17,339 bases of DNA. Origin: an uncultured Acidimicrobiales bacterium. Lineage in GTDB: Bacteria > Actinomycetota > Acidimicrobiia > Acidimicrobiales > Iamiaceae. Shown one piece after another: positions 7,429-13,441 of the stretch. The notes beneath the pieces were generated by a model. The model had not been told where the DNA came from. It worked only from the letters and a program-made list of their open reading frames with translations, and ran no database searches. The position numbers were made by a program, and so were the translations under genes. Location of the stretch: contig CALANQ010000474.1 in assembly GCA_937926025.1 (NCBI GenBank), forward strand, positions 1 through 17,339. The letters run 5' to 3'. Each line of letters begins with the position of its first letter. Positions within the stretch are counted from its first letter, which is position 1.

Positions 7429-9573
7429 TCAGTTCTGCTCCCCCCGGCCGATCCGCTCGGCCACGGCCAGCACCTCGTCCGCCGGGACCGCCGGGCTCCA
7501 CAGGTACCCCTGGCCCAGCTCGCAGTCGAGGGCGCGCAGCGCGTCGAGCTGGTCGGATGTCTCGACGCCCTCGGCCACCACGCTCAGCCCGAGCACGTCG
7601 GCCAGGCCGACGATGGCGTGCACCACGGCCACGTCCTCCACGCTGTCGGGCAGACCGGCCACGAACGACAAGTCGGCCTTGATCACGTCGAGCGGGAAGC
7701 GCTTCAGGTAGGCGAGCGACGAGTACCCGGTCCCGAAGTCGTCGGCCGACAGGTCCACGCCCAGCGCCTTCAGCTTGGCGAGCTGACCGGCGCTCCACGT
7801 CGAGTCGCTCATCAGCACGCTCTCGGTCATCTCGAGGTTCAGCCGGGACGGGTCCAGGCCGGTCTCGCCCAGGACGCGACCGACCTTGGCGTCGAGGTGC
7901 GGATCCAGCAGCTGCTCGGCGGACACGTTCACCGCGACGTGGAGCTCCGGTCCACCGTCGGCTCGCGTCCAGGTCGATGCCGCCCGGCACGCGGTCTCGA
8001 GCACCAGCAGCCCGAGGTCGCCGATGAGGCCGCGCTGCTCCGCCACCGTGATCACATCGAGCGCCGACAGCACCTGGCCGTCGGCATCCTGCAGGCGGAT
8101 GAGCGCCTCGACGCCCACCATGGTCGCATCGGCGACCCGCACCACCGGCTGGTAGCCGACGCCCACCGTCCCGGAGGCGAGCGCCGAGCGGATCGCCTCC
8201 TCGATGCGCTGGTCGCGGTGGAGGCGCTCGCGCAGCTGCTCGTCGAACACGAGCGATGCATCCCTCGCCAGCACCCGGGCCCGGGCCAGGGCCATGTCGG
8301 CCGCCTGGAGGAGCGAGTCGGCGCTCATCAGCGAGTCGGAGGTCTCGGCGAAGCCGGCGGAGCAGCGCAGGGTCACGTGTTCGGACCCCACGGGGATCGG
8401 CAGCTCGATCGCCCGCTGCAGCCGGGCCACGTAGTCCTCGACCGACGCGTGCTCCTCGGGCTGGAAGCAGACCGCGAACGACGTGCCGGACATCCGCCCG
8501 GCGGTGTCCCCGACGTGCATGGCCGTCATGAGCGAGCGGGCCGCGGTGCGGATCACCTGGTCGCCGGTGCGGTGGTCCTCCACATCGTTGATGATCCGCA
8601 GCCCCTCGAGCTTCAGGACCACGAGGACGATCGGCGTCTCGTTCGGTCCCCGCCCGGCGCAGCGGCGATGGAGCGCGTCCAGGAACCGGCGGCGCGTGGT
8701 CAGTCCCGTGAGCTCGTCTCGATCCGCGGCGCGCTCAGGACGGGGCGCTCGGCCGACCGCCTCATCGGCACCGGCGATCGCGATGGCGCCGCGACCCCCG
8801 TCCGGCGTGGTGACCGGCACGATGGTCAGGCGCGCCGGCACGCAGCTGGCGTCGGGGCGGCGGACCCAGATCCGCCCGGACCAGGCCTCGTCGCGACCGC
8901 CGCCCGACACCAGCGACTCGATCCGCTCGACGGGCAGGTCCCACGTCACCACGTCCGCGGCGGGGCGCCCGATGGCCTCGTCGGCCTCGCAGCCGTAGAG
9001 CAGCTCGGCCTCGGAGCTCACGAACGTGGCCCGGCCGTCGCCGTCGAACGCCACCACCGCCTGGGCCTCCACCGACGGGAGCGCCCCGGCTCGCACCGGC
9101 TCCTCCTCGTCGAGGGCCGACAGCGTGGTGATGGCGGCCACCACCTCGCCGTCGCGCGCCTTCACCGGGTTGGCCGTCACCGCGAACCAGGTCACCGCGC
9201 CCTCGGGGTCGCGGAGGCCGAGCTCCATGCGGTGCACCGTCCGCCCGATCCGCAGCACCACCGACCGGGGCAGGTCGCCGTCGGCCACCACGCCGCCGTC
9301 GCGTCGGACGACCTCCCAATCGTCGAGGCGGACCAGCCGGTCGCCGCTCCAGCCGAAGCACCCCAGCGCCATCGCCACCGGGTTCGCGTAGGAGAGGTTC
9401 CCCTGCGGGTCCCCGACGAACAGCGCCTGGCCGTGGCGGTCGAGCAGGCGCACCTCTCGATCGACCAGCCGGAGGATGTCCGGCGGGAACGAGGCGTCGA
9501 GCGCATCCCGGCCCCGGGGGTCGAGCAGGCGGAGCGCCGGCACGGCCCGCTCCTCGTCCTCTGCCTCGTCCAT
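7429..9573 (-). CDS. PAS-GGDEF-EAL protein: degenerate GGDEF, intact EAL (c-di-GMP phosphodiesterase)
   Basis: The 714-residue protein is predicted to hydrolyse cyclic di-GMP. Two PAS-like regions (about 33-155 and 165-275) precede a GGDEF-type domain (about 284-440) and an EAL domain (about 450-710). In the GGDEF domain the signature is SGTSF (362-366) and the metal-binding Asp of the usual DLD segment is Lys (LKLEGLRIIND), so cyclase activity should be lost. The EAL domain keeps E489 (EAL), N549 (NVSAEQL), E581 (EMTES), D611-D612 in DDFGTGYSSL, K632, E668 (AEGVET) and Q688 (GQGYLWSP), the usual catalytic set. No membrane helix is seen. The ATG at 9573, preceded by AAGGGCGGG, is preferred over a GTG five codons earlier. 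It lies 89 bases upstream of the kinase and 135 bases downstream of the hydrolase, all on one strand. Confidence 0.93.
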   Translation of the reverse strand: MDEAEDEERAVPALRLLDPRGRDALDASFPPDILRLVDREVRLLDRHGQALFVGDPQGNLSYANPVAMALGCFGWSGDRLVRLDDWEVVRRDGGVVADGDLPRSVVLRIGRTVHRMELGLRDPEGAVTWFAVTANPVKARDGEVVAAITTLSALDEEEPVRAGALPSVEAQAVVAFDGDGRATFVSSEAELLYGCEADEAIGRPAADVVTWDLPVERIESLVSGGGRDEAWSGRIWVRRPDASCVPARLTIVPVTTPDGGRGAIAIAGADEAVGRAPRPERAADRDELTGLTTRRRFLDALHRRCAGRGPNETPIVLVVLKLEGLRIINDVEDHRTGDQVIRTAARSLMTAMHVGDTAGRMSGTSFAVCFQPEEHASVEDYVARLQRAIELPIPVGSEHVTLRCSAGFAETSDSLMSADSLLQAADMALARARVLARDASLVFDEQLRERLHRDQRIEEAIRSALASGTVGVGYQPVVRVADATMVGVEALIRLQDADGQVLSALDVITVAEQRGLIGDLGLLVLETACRAASTWTRADGGPELHVAVNVSAEQLLDPHLDAKVGRVLGETGLDPSRLNLEMTESVLMSDSTWSAGQLAKLKALGVDLSADDFGTGYSSLAYLKRFPLDVIKADLSFVAGLPDSVEDVAVVHAIVGLADVLGLSVVAEGVETSDQLDALRALDCELGQGYLWSPAVPADEVLAVAERIGRGEQN

Positions 9574-9588
9574 CAGCCCGCCCTTCAC

Positions 9589-9671
9589 ATCACGGCCCGT
9601 GATCAGACAACCACAGGTACACCGATCGATGTCAGGTTCCTTCGGCCTCGATCCAGCGGTGCAGATGCACC
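9589..9671 (-). promoter_or_regulatory. Two inverted repeats upstream of the EAL gene
   Basis: ATCACGG-C-CCGTGAT (9589-9603) lies 16 bases before the chosen ATG, and GGTGCA-GA-TGCACC (9658-9671) lies about 55 bases further upstream. Both have the size and symmetry of dimeric regulator sites. No convincing -35/-10 pair is visible between them. Binding by the nearby NarL-type regulator is possible but unsupported. The rest of the 9574-9708 gap shows nothing recognisable. Confidence 0.35.
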
Positions 9672-9708
9672 AGCGACCGTAGGCCAGCCGGACCCGGCGG
9701 AGCCGGTC

Positions 9709-10857
9709 TCAGCGGGGGACGTCGACGTGCCAGCGGTAGCGGGGGCGACGAGGGCCCGGCTTGATGGCCGTGAGGTCGATCTCAGGGGTCAAGGCCAGCA
9801 CCGGCGCATCGGGCTCGTAGAACGCCGCCTCGATCTCGTCCAGCGTGGCGTCCGGGGCCAGACCCATCTCGGCGAAGTCCCGGTTGCGGGCCGCGACGCT
9901 GGTCGGCGCGTCGAACAGCTCCCGCAGGATCGCCGGGAGCGTCTCGGGGTCCTTCAGCAGCCACGAGTGCCGCCCCCCTTCGACCACGACGACCCCGCCG
10001 CCGGCCAGCTTGGCCGCACTGCGGGCGGTGGACAGCGGGACCACGATGTCGCGGTCGCCGTGGATGGCCACCACCGGCACGCCCTCGCGACCCAGCTTCT
10101 CCAGCATCCACTTCGACGAGCGGGACCGCAGGATGGACACGCCGGGCCCGATCAGGTGCAGGGGGTTCTTCACGTGGCTGGCCACCATCGGCATCGCCAG
10201 CTTCGAGAACTTCACGGCCTGCCGGGGATCGCGCACGAACGGGACGGTGCTGAACGAATCGGCCAGCAGGATGGCCCCGACGCCGGCCAGCACGAAGGGG
10301 TTGAACCGGGACACCGAGACGATCCGGTCCCACGGCTCGCCGACGATGGCGTCCAGCAGGATCACGGCCAGCGCCCGGTCCGGTTCCCGGGCCGCCAGCT
10401 CGGTGATCAGGCGGCCGCCCATGGAGTGGCCCATGTACACGGCCTTGTTGATGCCCAGCTCGTCGACGACCCGGCCGAGGAGCTTGGTGTACTCCTCGAA
10501 GTTGGCGCCGCCCGTGGGAAGGCCCTGGGTGCCGCCGTGGTTGGCGACGTCGATGGCCACCACCTTGAAGCCCGAGGTGACGATGCGGCTGAGGGTCTGG
10601 GCGTAGAGCATCCCCTCGGCCGAGTAGCCGTGGATGAGCACGATCGGCACGCCCCGGCCGCACACCGCGACGCGCACCTTGTGGCCGTCGGCCAGCGCGA
10701 TGGTGTGGCGGGCCAGGCGGGGCAGCGTGGCCGGGACCGCCTTCTCGTGGGGCATCGGCCCCAGGACGGTCTCATCCTCGGTGGTGGCGAGGACGTCGAT
10801 GCCGGCGCCGTCGTCGCCGCCCGGACCCGGGCGGTTGCGTGAGCTGGATCTAGCCAT
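9709..10857 (-). CDS. Alpha/beta-hydrolase fold protein
   Basis: This 382-residue protein has the classical alpha/beta-hydrolase core at about 58-315. The nucleophile elbow is GHSMGG with S145, the acid is D270 in HGDRDIVVP, and the base is H297 in GGRHSWLL; the oxyanion region is LIHGYSAEG (74-82). A cap domain with hydrophobic stretches (about 172-235) would set substrate choice. The first 45 residues (Ser/Arg/Gly/Asp-rich) and the last 65 fall outside the core and look specific to this lineage. There is no signal peptide. The ATG at 10857 is preceded by GGGGAG at a good distance. It sits between ribF, 86 bases upstream on the same strand, and the EAL gene. Esterase, lipase or epoxide hydrolase roles are all possible; the sequence does not decide the substrate. 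Confidence 0.9.
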   Translation of the reverse strand: MARSSSRNRPGPGGDDGAGIDVLATTEDETVLGPMPHEKAVPATLPRLARHTIALADGHKVRVAVCGRGVPIVLIHGYSAEGMLYAQTLSRIVTSGFKVVAIDVANHGGTQGLPTGGANFEEYTKLLGRVVDELGINKAVYMGHSMGGRLITELAAREPDRALAVILLDAIVGEPWDRIVSVSRFNPFVLAGVGAILLADSFSTVPFVRDPRQAVKFSKLAMPMVASHVKNPLHLIGPGVSILRSRSSKWMLEKLGREGVPVVAIHGDRDIVVPLSTARSAAKLAGGGVVVVEGGRHSWLLKDPETLPAILRELFDAPTSVAARNRDFAEMGLAPDATLDEIEAAFYEPDAPVLALTPEIDLTAIKPGPRRPRYRWHVDVPR

Positions 10858-10943
10858 CGGCGCTCCCCTTCCCCCTCTCGACCCGCGCTGACAAGGACAT
10901 CAAGTGTGGCGCACCCACCCGATCGGCCGCGCGGACCCCCTCC

Positions 10944-11900
10944 TCAAGGGGCGAGGAGGGCGCGGGTCTGCTCCACGTCGGCGGCCATCTGGGCGATGAG
11001 CGGGTCGATCCCGTCGAACTTGATCTCGCCACGCAGGCGCTCCACGAACCGCACCCGCACCGCCTCGCCGTACAGGTCGCCGCTGAAGTCGAGCAGGTTG
11101 CACTCCAGGAGCGGCGCCCCCTCCGGGCGCTCGTAGAACGTGGGCCGGTGGCCGAGGGACATCGCCGTGGGGTGCACCGTGCCGTCGGCCCGCTCGAACC
11201 ACCCGGCGTAGATGCCGTCGGCCGGCAGCTGGATCTCGTCGGGGATCCGCAGGTTCGCCGTGGGGAACCCCAGCTCCCGGCCCCGCTTGTCGCCGTGCTC
11301 GACCGTGCCGCGGACCTCGTGGGGGCGACCCAGCATGTTGGCCGCCGCCCGCACATCTCCGGCCGCCAGGTGGGCGCGGATGGCCGTCGACGACACCGTG
11401 TGGAGCGCGTCGGCCGGCTGGCTGTCGCTGCCCACCAGGGCCAGCCCCTGCACCTCGAAGCCGAGGTCGGCGCCCATCGTGCGGAGCAGGGCGACGTCGC
11501 CGCCGCGCTTGTGGCCGAAGTGGAAGTCCTCGCCCACCACCACCTGGCGGGCCGTCAGGCACCCCGCCAGCACCTCGTGCACGAAGTCCTCGGCCGTCTC
11601 CTTCGCCCGCTCCTCGTCGAAGTGGACGACGTAGGTGGCGTCGACGCCGGCGGCCTCCAGCAGCTCCAGCTTCTGGTCCAGGTCGCACAGCAGCTTGGGT
11701 GCGGACTCCGGACGCACCACCGTGGCCGGGTGCCGGTCGAACGTGACCACCACGGTCCTCAGGCCCTCGGCCGACGCCAGGGCGCGGACCCGGTCGATGA
11801 CCGCCCGGTGACCGACGTGGACGCCGTCGTACGCACCGATGGTCACCGCACTCGGGGGCAGCGGCGTGGCGCACGGACCGACTCCCTGGATGACCTGCAC
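10944..11900 (-). CDS. ribF: Bifunctional riboflavin kinase / FMN adenylyltransferase
   Basis: RibF makes FMN from riboflavin and then FAD from FMN. The 318 residues have the normal length for the bifunctional enzyme. The N-terminal adenylyltransferase half shows the nucleotidyl-transferase motif GAYDGVHVGH (22-31, His28 and His31) and SSTAIR (170-175). The C-terminal kinase half shows the GDKRGRELGFPTANL segment (203-217) and a likely catalytic glutamate, E266, before NLLDFSGDLYGE. The start is GTG at 11900; no clear Shine-Dalgarno precedes it, so a nearly leaderless message is possible. In many bacteria ribF lies between truB and rpsO; here it diverges from rsgA and is separated from rpsO by the signalling block, on the same strand. 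Confidence 0.97.
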   Translation of the reverse strand: MQVIQGVGPCATPLPPSAVTIGAYDGVHVGHRAVIDRVRALASAEGLRTVVVTFDRHPATVVRPESAPKLLCDLDQKLELLEAAGVDATYVVHFDEERAKETAEDFVHEVLAGCLTARQVVVGEDFHFGHKRGGDVALLRTMGADLGFEVQGLALVGSDSQPADALHTVSSTAIRAHLAAGDVRAAANMLGRPHEVRGTVEHGDKRGRELGFPTANLRIPDEIQLPADGIYAGWFERADGTVHPTAMSLGHRPTFYERPEGAPLLECNLLDFSGDLYGEAVRVRFVERLRGEIKFDGIDPLIAQMAADVEQTRALLAP

Positions 11901-11944
11901 GCCGTGGACGCTAGGGACGGTTCACCCGGAGGGCCAACTCTGAT

Positions 11945-12019
11945 CCCGCCTCGGGCGGGCGACGACCGCGGGCGCCGCCACGAAACCCAGAGCCTCGGGC
12001 CGAGGTGCTGAGGTAGCGT
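11945..12019. promoter_or_regulatory. Divergent ribF/rsgA control region with two palindromes
   Basis: The 275-base gap 11901-12175 holds CCCGCC-TCG-GGCGGG (11945-11959), near the ribF start, and the palindrome CCTCGG-G-CCGAGG (11993-12005). TAGCGT (12014-12019) fits a -10 box reading toward rsgA, about 44 bases before the small upstream ORF; its -35 region is not consensus. The palindrome just upstream of the -10 is in the position of an operator. No FMN riboswitch-like sequence is apparent by eye. Confidence 0.35.
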
Positions 12020-12062
12020 CCCCTGGTCCGCAGATCCCCAGCGCACCAGGAGGAGAGAAGCC

Positions 12063-12101
12063 ATGTCTGCCATCCACTCCCTCCCCCTGCCGCGCGCCTG
12101 A
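12063..12101 (+). CDS. 12-codon upstream ORF (leader peptide candidate) before rsgA
   Basis: ATG at 12063 follows a perfect AGGAGG (12048-12053) with 9 bases between, the best ribosome site I found in the window. It encodes MSAIHSLPLPRA and then TGA. The peptide is too short for a stable protein and is not dominated by one amino acid, so it is not a classical attenuator peptide. The stop is 74 bases before the rsgA TTG, with two small hairpins in between. It most likely controls translation of the downstream gene or a stalled-ribosome structure. The alternative is a chance short ORF next to a Shine-Dalgarno that serves something else. Confidence 0.45.
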   Translation: MSAIHSLPLPRA

Positions 12102-12110
12102 CCGACCAGC

Positions 12111-12156
12111 GAGCGCGGCTTGTCCCCGTGCTCTGACCGCACCGCACCGGCGGTGC
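12111..12156 (+). promoter_or_regulatory. Two hairpins between the upstream ORF and rsgA
   Basis: An 8-bp stem with one G-U pair joins GAGCGCGG (12111-12118) and CCGTGCTC (12126-12133) over a 7-base loop; it starts 9 bases after the upstream ORF's stop. A 5-bp hairpin GCACC-GGC-GGTGC (12144-12156) follows and ends 19 bases before the rsgA TTG, close to its AAGGA ribosome site. There is no T-run, so they are not an intrinsic terminator. A ribosome on the short ORF would affect the first stem. Confidence 0.35.
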
Positions 12157-12175
12157 CCCGTTCCAAGGATCTGCG

Positions 12176-13246
12176 TTGACCGAACTGCTCACCCGCTACG
12201 GCTGGGACGACCGCTGGTCGTCCCGCTACCACGACTACCTCGAGACCCCGGCTGCGGCCGACGTCGACACCCCCGTCCCCGGCCGGGTCATCCGCCACGA
12301 CGGCGCCGGCCTCATGGTCGCCGTCGCCGCCGGACCCGTCCGCTCCATGTTCGGCCCGCCCGTGCAGCCGCCCCCGGTGGTCGGCGACTGGGTCGTGCTC
12401 GACCGCAACCACACCCCCGTCGCCACCCTCCCCCGGGAGTCCCTGCTGCGCCGCCGGGCCGCCGGCACCGGCGAGAAGGAACAGGCCATGGCGGCCAACG
12501 TCGACCTGGTGCTGGTGGTGTGCGGCCTCGACCGCCCGGTCCGCACCGGCCGCATCCAGCGCACCATCACCATCGCCCTCGATGCCGGAGCCGAGTCCCT
12601 CGTGGTGCTCACCAAGGCCGACAAGGTCGGCCCCGAGGTTGCGGCCGAAGCGGAGATGATCGCCGCCGAGGTCGATCCCGACCTCGAGGTGGTGACCCTC
12701 TCCGCCAAGGGAGGCTGGGGCGTCGATGACCTGCTGCAGCGGGTGGGCCAGCGCACCGTCGCCCTCATCGGCGAGTCCGGCGCCGGCAAGTCCACCCTCG
12801 TCAACGCGCTCATGGCCGGCGAGGTCGCGCTGGAGGGCGACGTGCGCGAGGGAGACTCCAAGGGCCGCCACACCACCACGCACCGGGAGCTCCACCTGCT
12901 CGACGGCGGCGGCGTCCTGGTCGACACGCCCGGCATCCGCGAGGTCGGCATCTGGACCGACACCGAGGCCGTGGCCGAGTCGTTCCCCGACATCGACGAG
13001 CTGGCCGAGCAGTGCCGCTTCCGCGACTGCGCCCACCGGTCCGAACCCGGGTGCGCCGTCCTGGCCGCGGTGGCCGACGGCTCCCTGCCCGCGGAGCGCC
13101 TGGAGGCGTGGCGCGCCCTCGACGCCGAAGCCGCCGCCGCCGAGGTCCGCGCCGACGTCGTGGAGCGCCACCGCCGCAGCCGCCAGTTCGGCCGGATCGC
13201 CCGCGAAGCGCAGAAGCTCAAGGACGAGCAGCGCAACCGCCCCTGA
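12176..13246 (+). CDS. rsgA: Ribosome small-subunit biogenesis GTPase RsgA
   Basis: RsgA is a circularly permuted GTPase that acts late in 30S maturation and releases itself after GTP hydrolysis. The 356 residues show an OB-fold (about 33-85), then the permuted order of G motifs: G4 TKAD (146-149), SAK-type G5 (176-178), G1 GESGAGKS (199-206), a G2 region around GRHTTTHRE (230-238) and G3 DTPG (250-253). A zinc-binding segment follows with C280, C285, H287 and C293 (C-x4-C-x-H-x5-C). The start is TTG at 12176, 8 bases after AAGGA, both weak, so translation may depend on the upstream short ORF. The C-terminus is a charged helix. Its partners rpsO and pnp in RNA/ribosome work lie in the same window, but the gene is divergent from ribF and separately transcribed. 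Confidence 0.97.
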   Translation: MTELLTRYGWDDRWSSRYHDYLETPAAADVDTPVPGRVIRHDGAGLMVAVAAGPVRSMFGPPVQPPPVVGDWVVLDRNHTPVATLPRESLLRRRAAGTGEKEQAMAANVDLVLVVCGLDRPVRTGRIQRTITIALDAGAESLVVLTKADKVGPEVAAEAEMIAAEVDPDLEVVTLSAKGGWGVDDLLQRVGQRTVALIGESGAGKSTLVNALMAGEVALEGDVREGDSKGRHTTTHRELHLLDGGGVLVDTPGIREVGIWTDTEAVAESFPDIDELAEQCRFRDCAHRSEPGCAVLAAVADGSLPAERLEAWRALDAEAAAAEVRADVVERHRRSRQFGRIAREAQKLKDEQRNRP

Positions 13247-13266
13247 CCCGCCCCGCCCCGCAGCGC

Positions 13267-13321
13267 ATCGGTGGCAGATCACCGCCGCCGAGGCGGTCGA
13301 ACGCCACCGATCGACCGCCTC
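13267..13321 (+). repeat. Interlocked inverted repeats downstream of rsgA
   Basis: Two perfect inverted repeats are interleaved. One pairs ATCGGTGGC (13267-13275) with GCCACCGAT (13303-13311). The other pairs GAGGCGGTCGA (13290-13300) with TCGACCGCCTC (13311-13321). The arm order 1-2-1'-2' is that of an H-type pseudoknot, but there is no linker before the last arm and base 13311 is shared, so mutually exclusive folds are more likely. It begins 20 bases after the rsgA stop. The role is unknown: RNA switch, terminator pair or protein site. Confidence 0.55.
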
Positions 13322-13333
13322 CCGCGAAGTGCG

Positions 13334-13366
13334 GTCGGTTCACCGCCCGACGAGCGGTGAACCGAC
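13334..13366. repeat. 13-bp perfect inverted repeat between rsgA and the AMP ligase
   Basis: GTCGGTTCACCGC (13334-13346) and its exact complement (13354-13366) flank a 7-base spacer. As RNA this is a very stable hairpin, but neither strand has a T-run after it, so it is at best a non-canonical terminator. As DNA it could be a regulator site. Part of it resembles the next repeat and its flank (TCGGT(T)CACCGC occurs in both). Confidence 0.6.
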
Positions 13367-13384
13367 ACGAACGGGACGGACCGC

Positions 13385-13433
13385 TGACCGAAATCGGTCA
13401 CCGCTTGACCGGCGGGTCAGGGTGCGGTTGGCT
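13385..13433 (+). promoter_or_regulatory. Candidate promoter and operator of the AMP ligase gene
   Basis: TGACCGA-AA-TCGGTCA (13385-13400), a 16-base inverted repeat, ends 5 bases before TTGACC (13405-13410), a good -35 box. Seventeen bases later TTGGCT (13428-13433) could be the -10, although it lacks the usual A at the second position. A start site about 7-9 bases on would fall at the GTG of the ligase (13442). TetR-type fatty-acid regulators use sites of this general form, which fits the gene, but the regulator is not in the window. Confidence 0.4.
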
Positions 13434-13441
13434 CCCTTGGC

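Noticed and set aside
7340..7990. N-terminal extension of the hybrid kinase (217 extra codons)
   Set aside because: The extension runs through the EAL coding region in another frame and is Arg/Gly/Ala-rich; the ATG at 7339 has a good ribosome site and starts the first PAS domain.
7618..10842. Open plus-strand frame of 1074 codons opposite the EAL and hydrolase genes
   Set aside because: It crosses two well-supported minus-strand genes and their gap, and its composition is that of a shadow frame.
10937..10951. CCCCT-5 bases-AGGGG as a terminator after ribF
   Set aside because: Only 5 bp, overlaps the ribF stop codon and has no T-run.
12099..12179. Recoding of the upstream ORF's TGA (selenocysteine or read-through) to reach the rsgA start
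   Set aside because: In-frame codons do continue to a TGA overlapping the rsgA TTG, and a hairpin lies 9 bases after the first TGA. But there is no Cys/Sec redox motif, and the extended peptide resembles no protein.
11843..13282. Minus-strand 479-codon frame opposite rsgA
   Set aside because: rsgA on the plus strand has every GTPase and zinc motif; the opposite frame has none.
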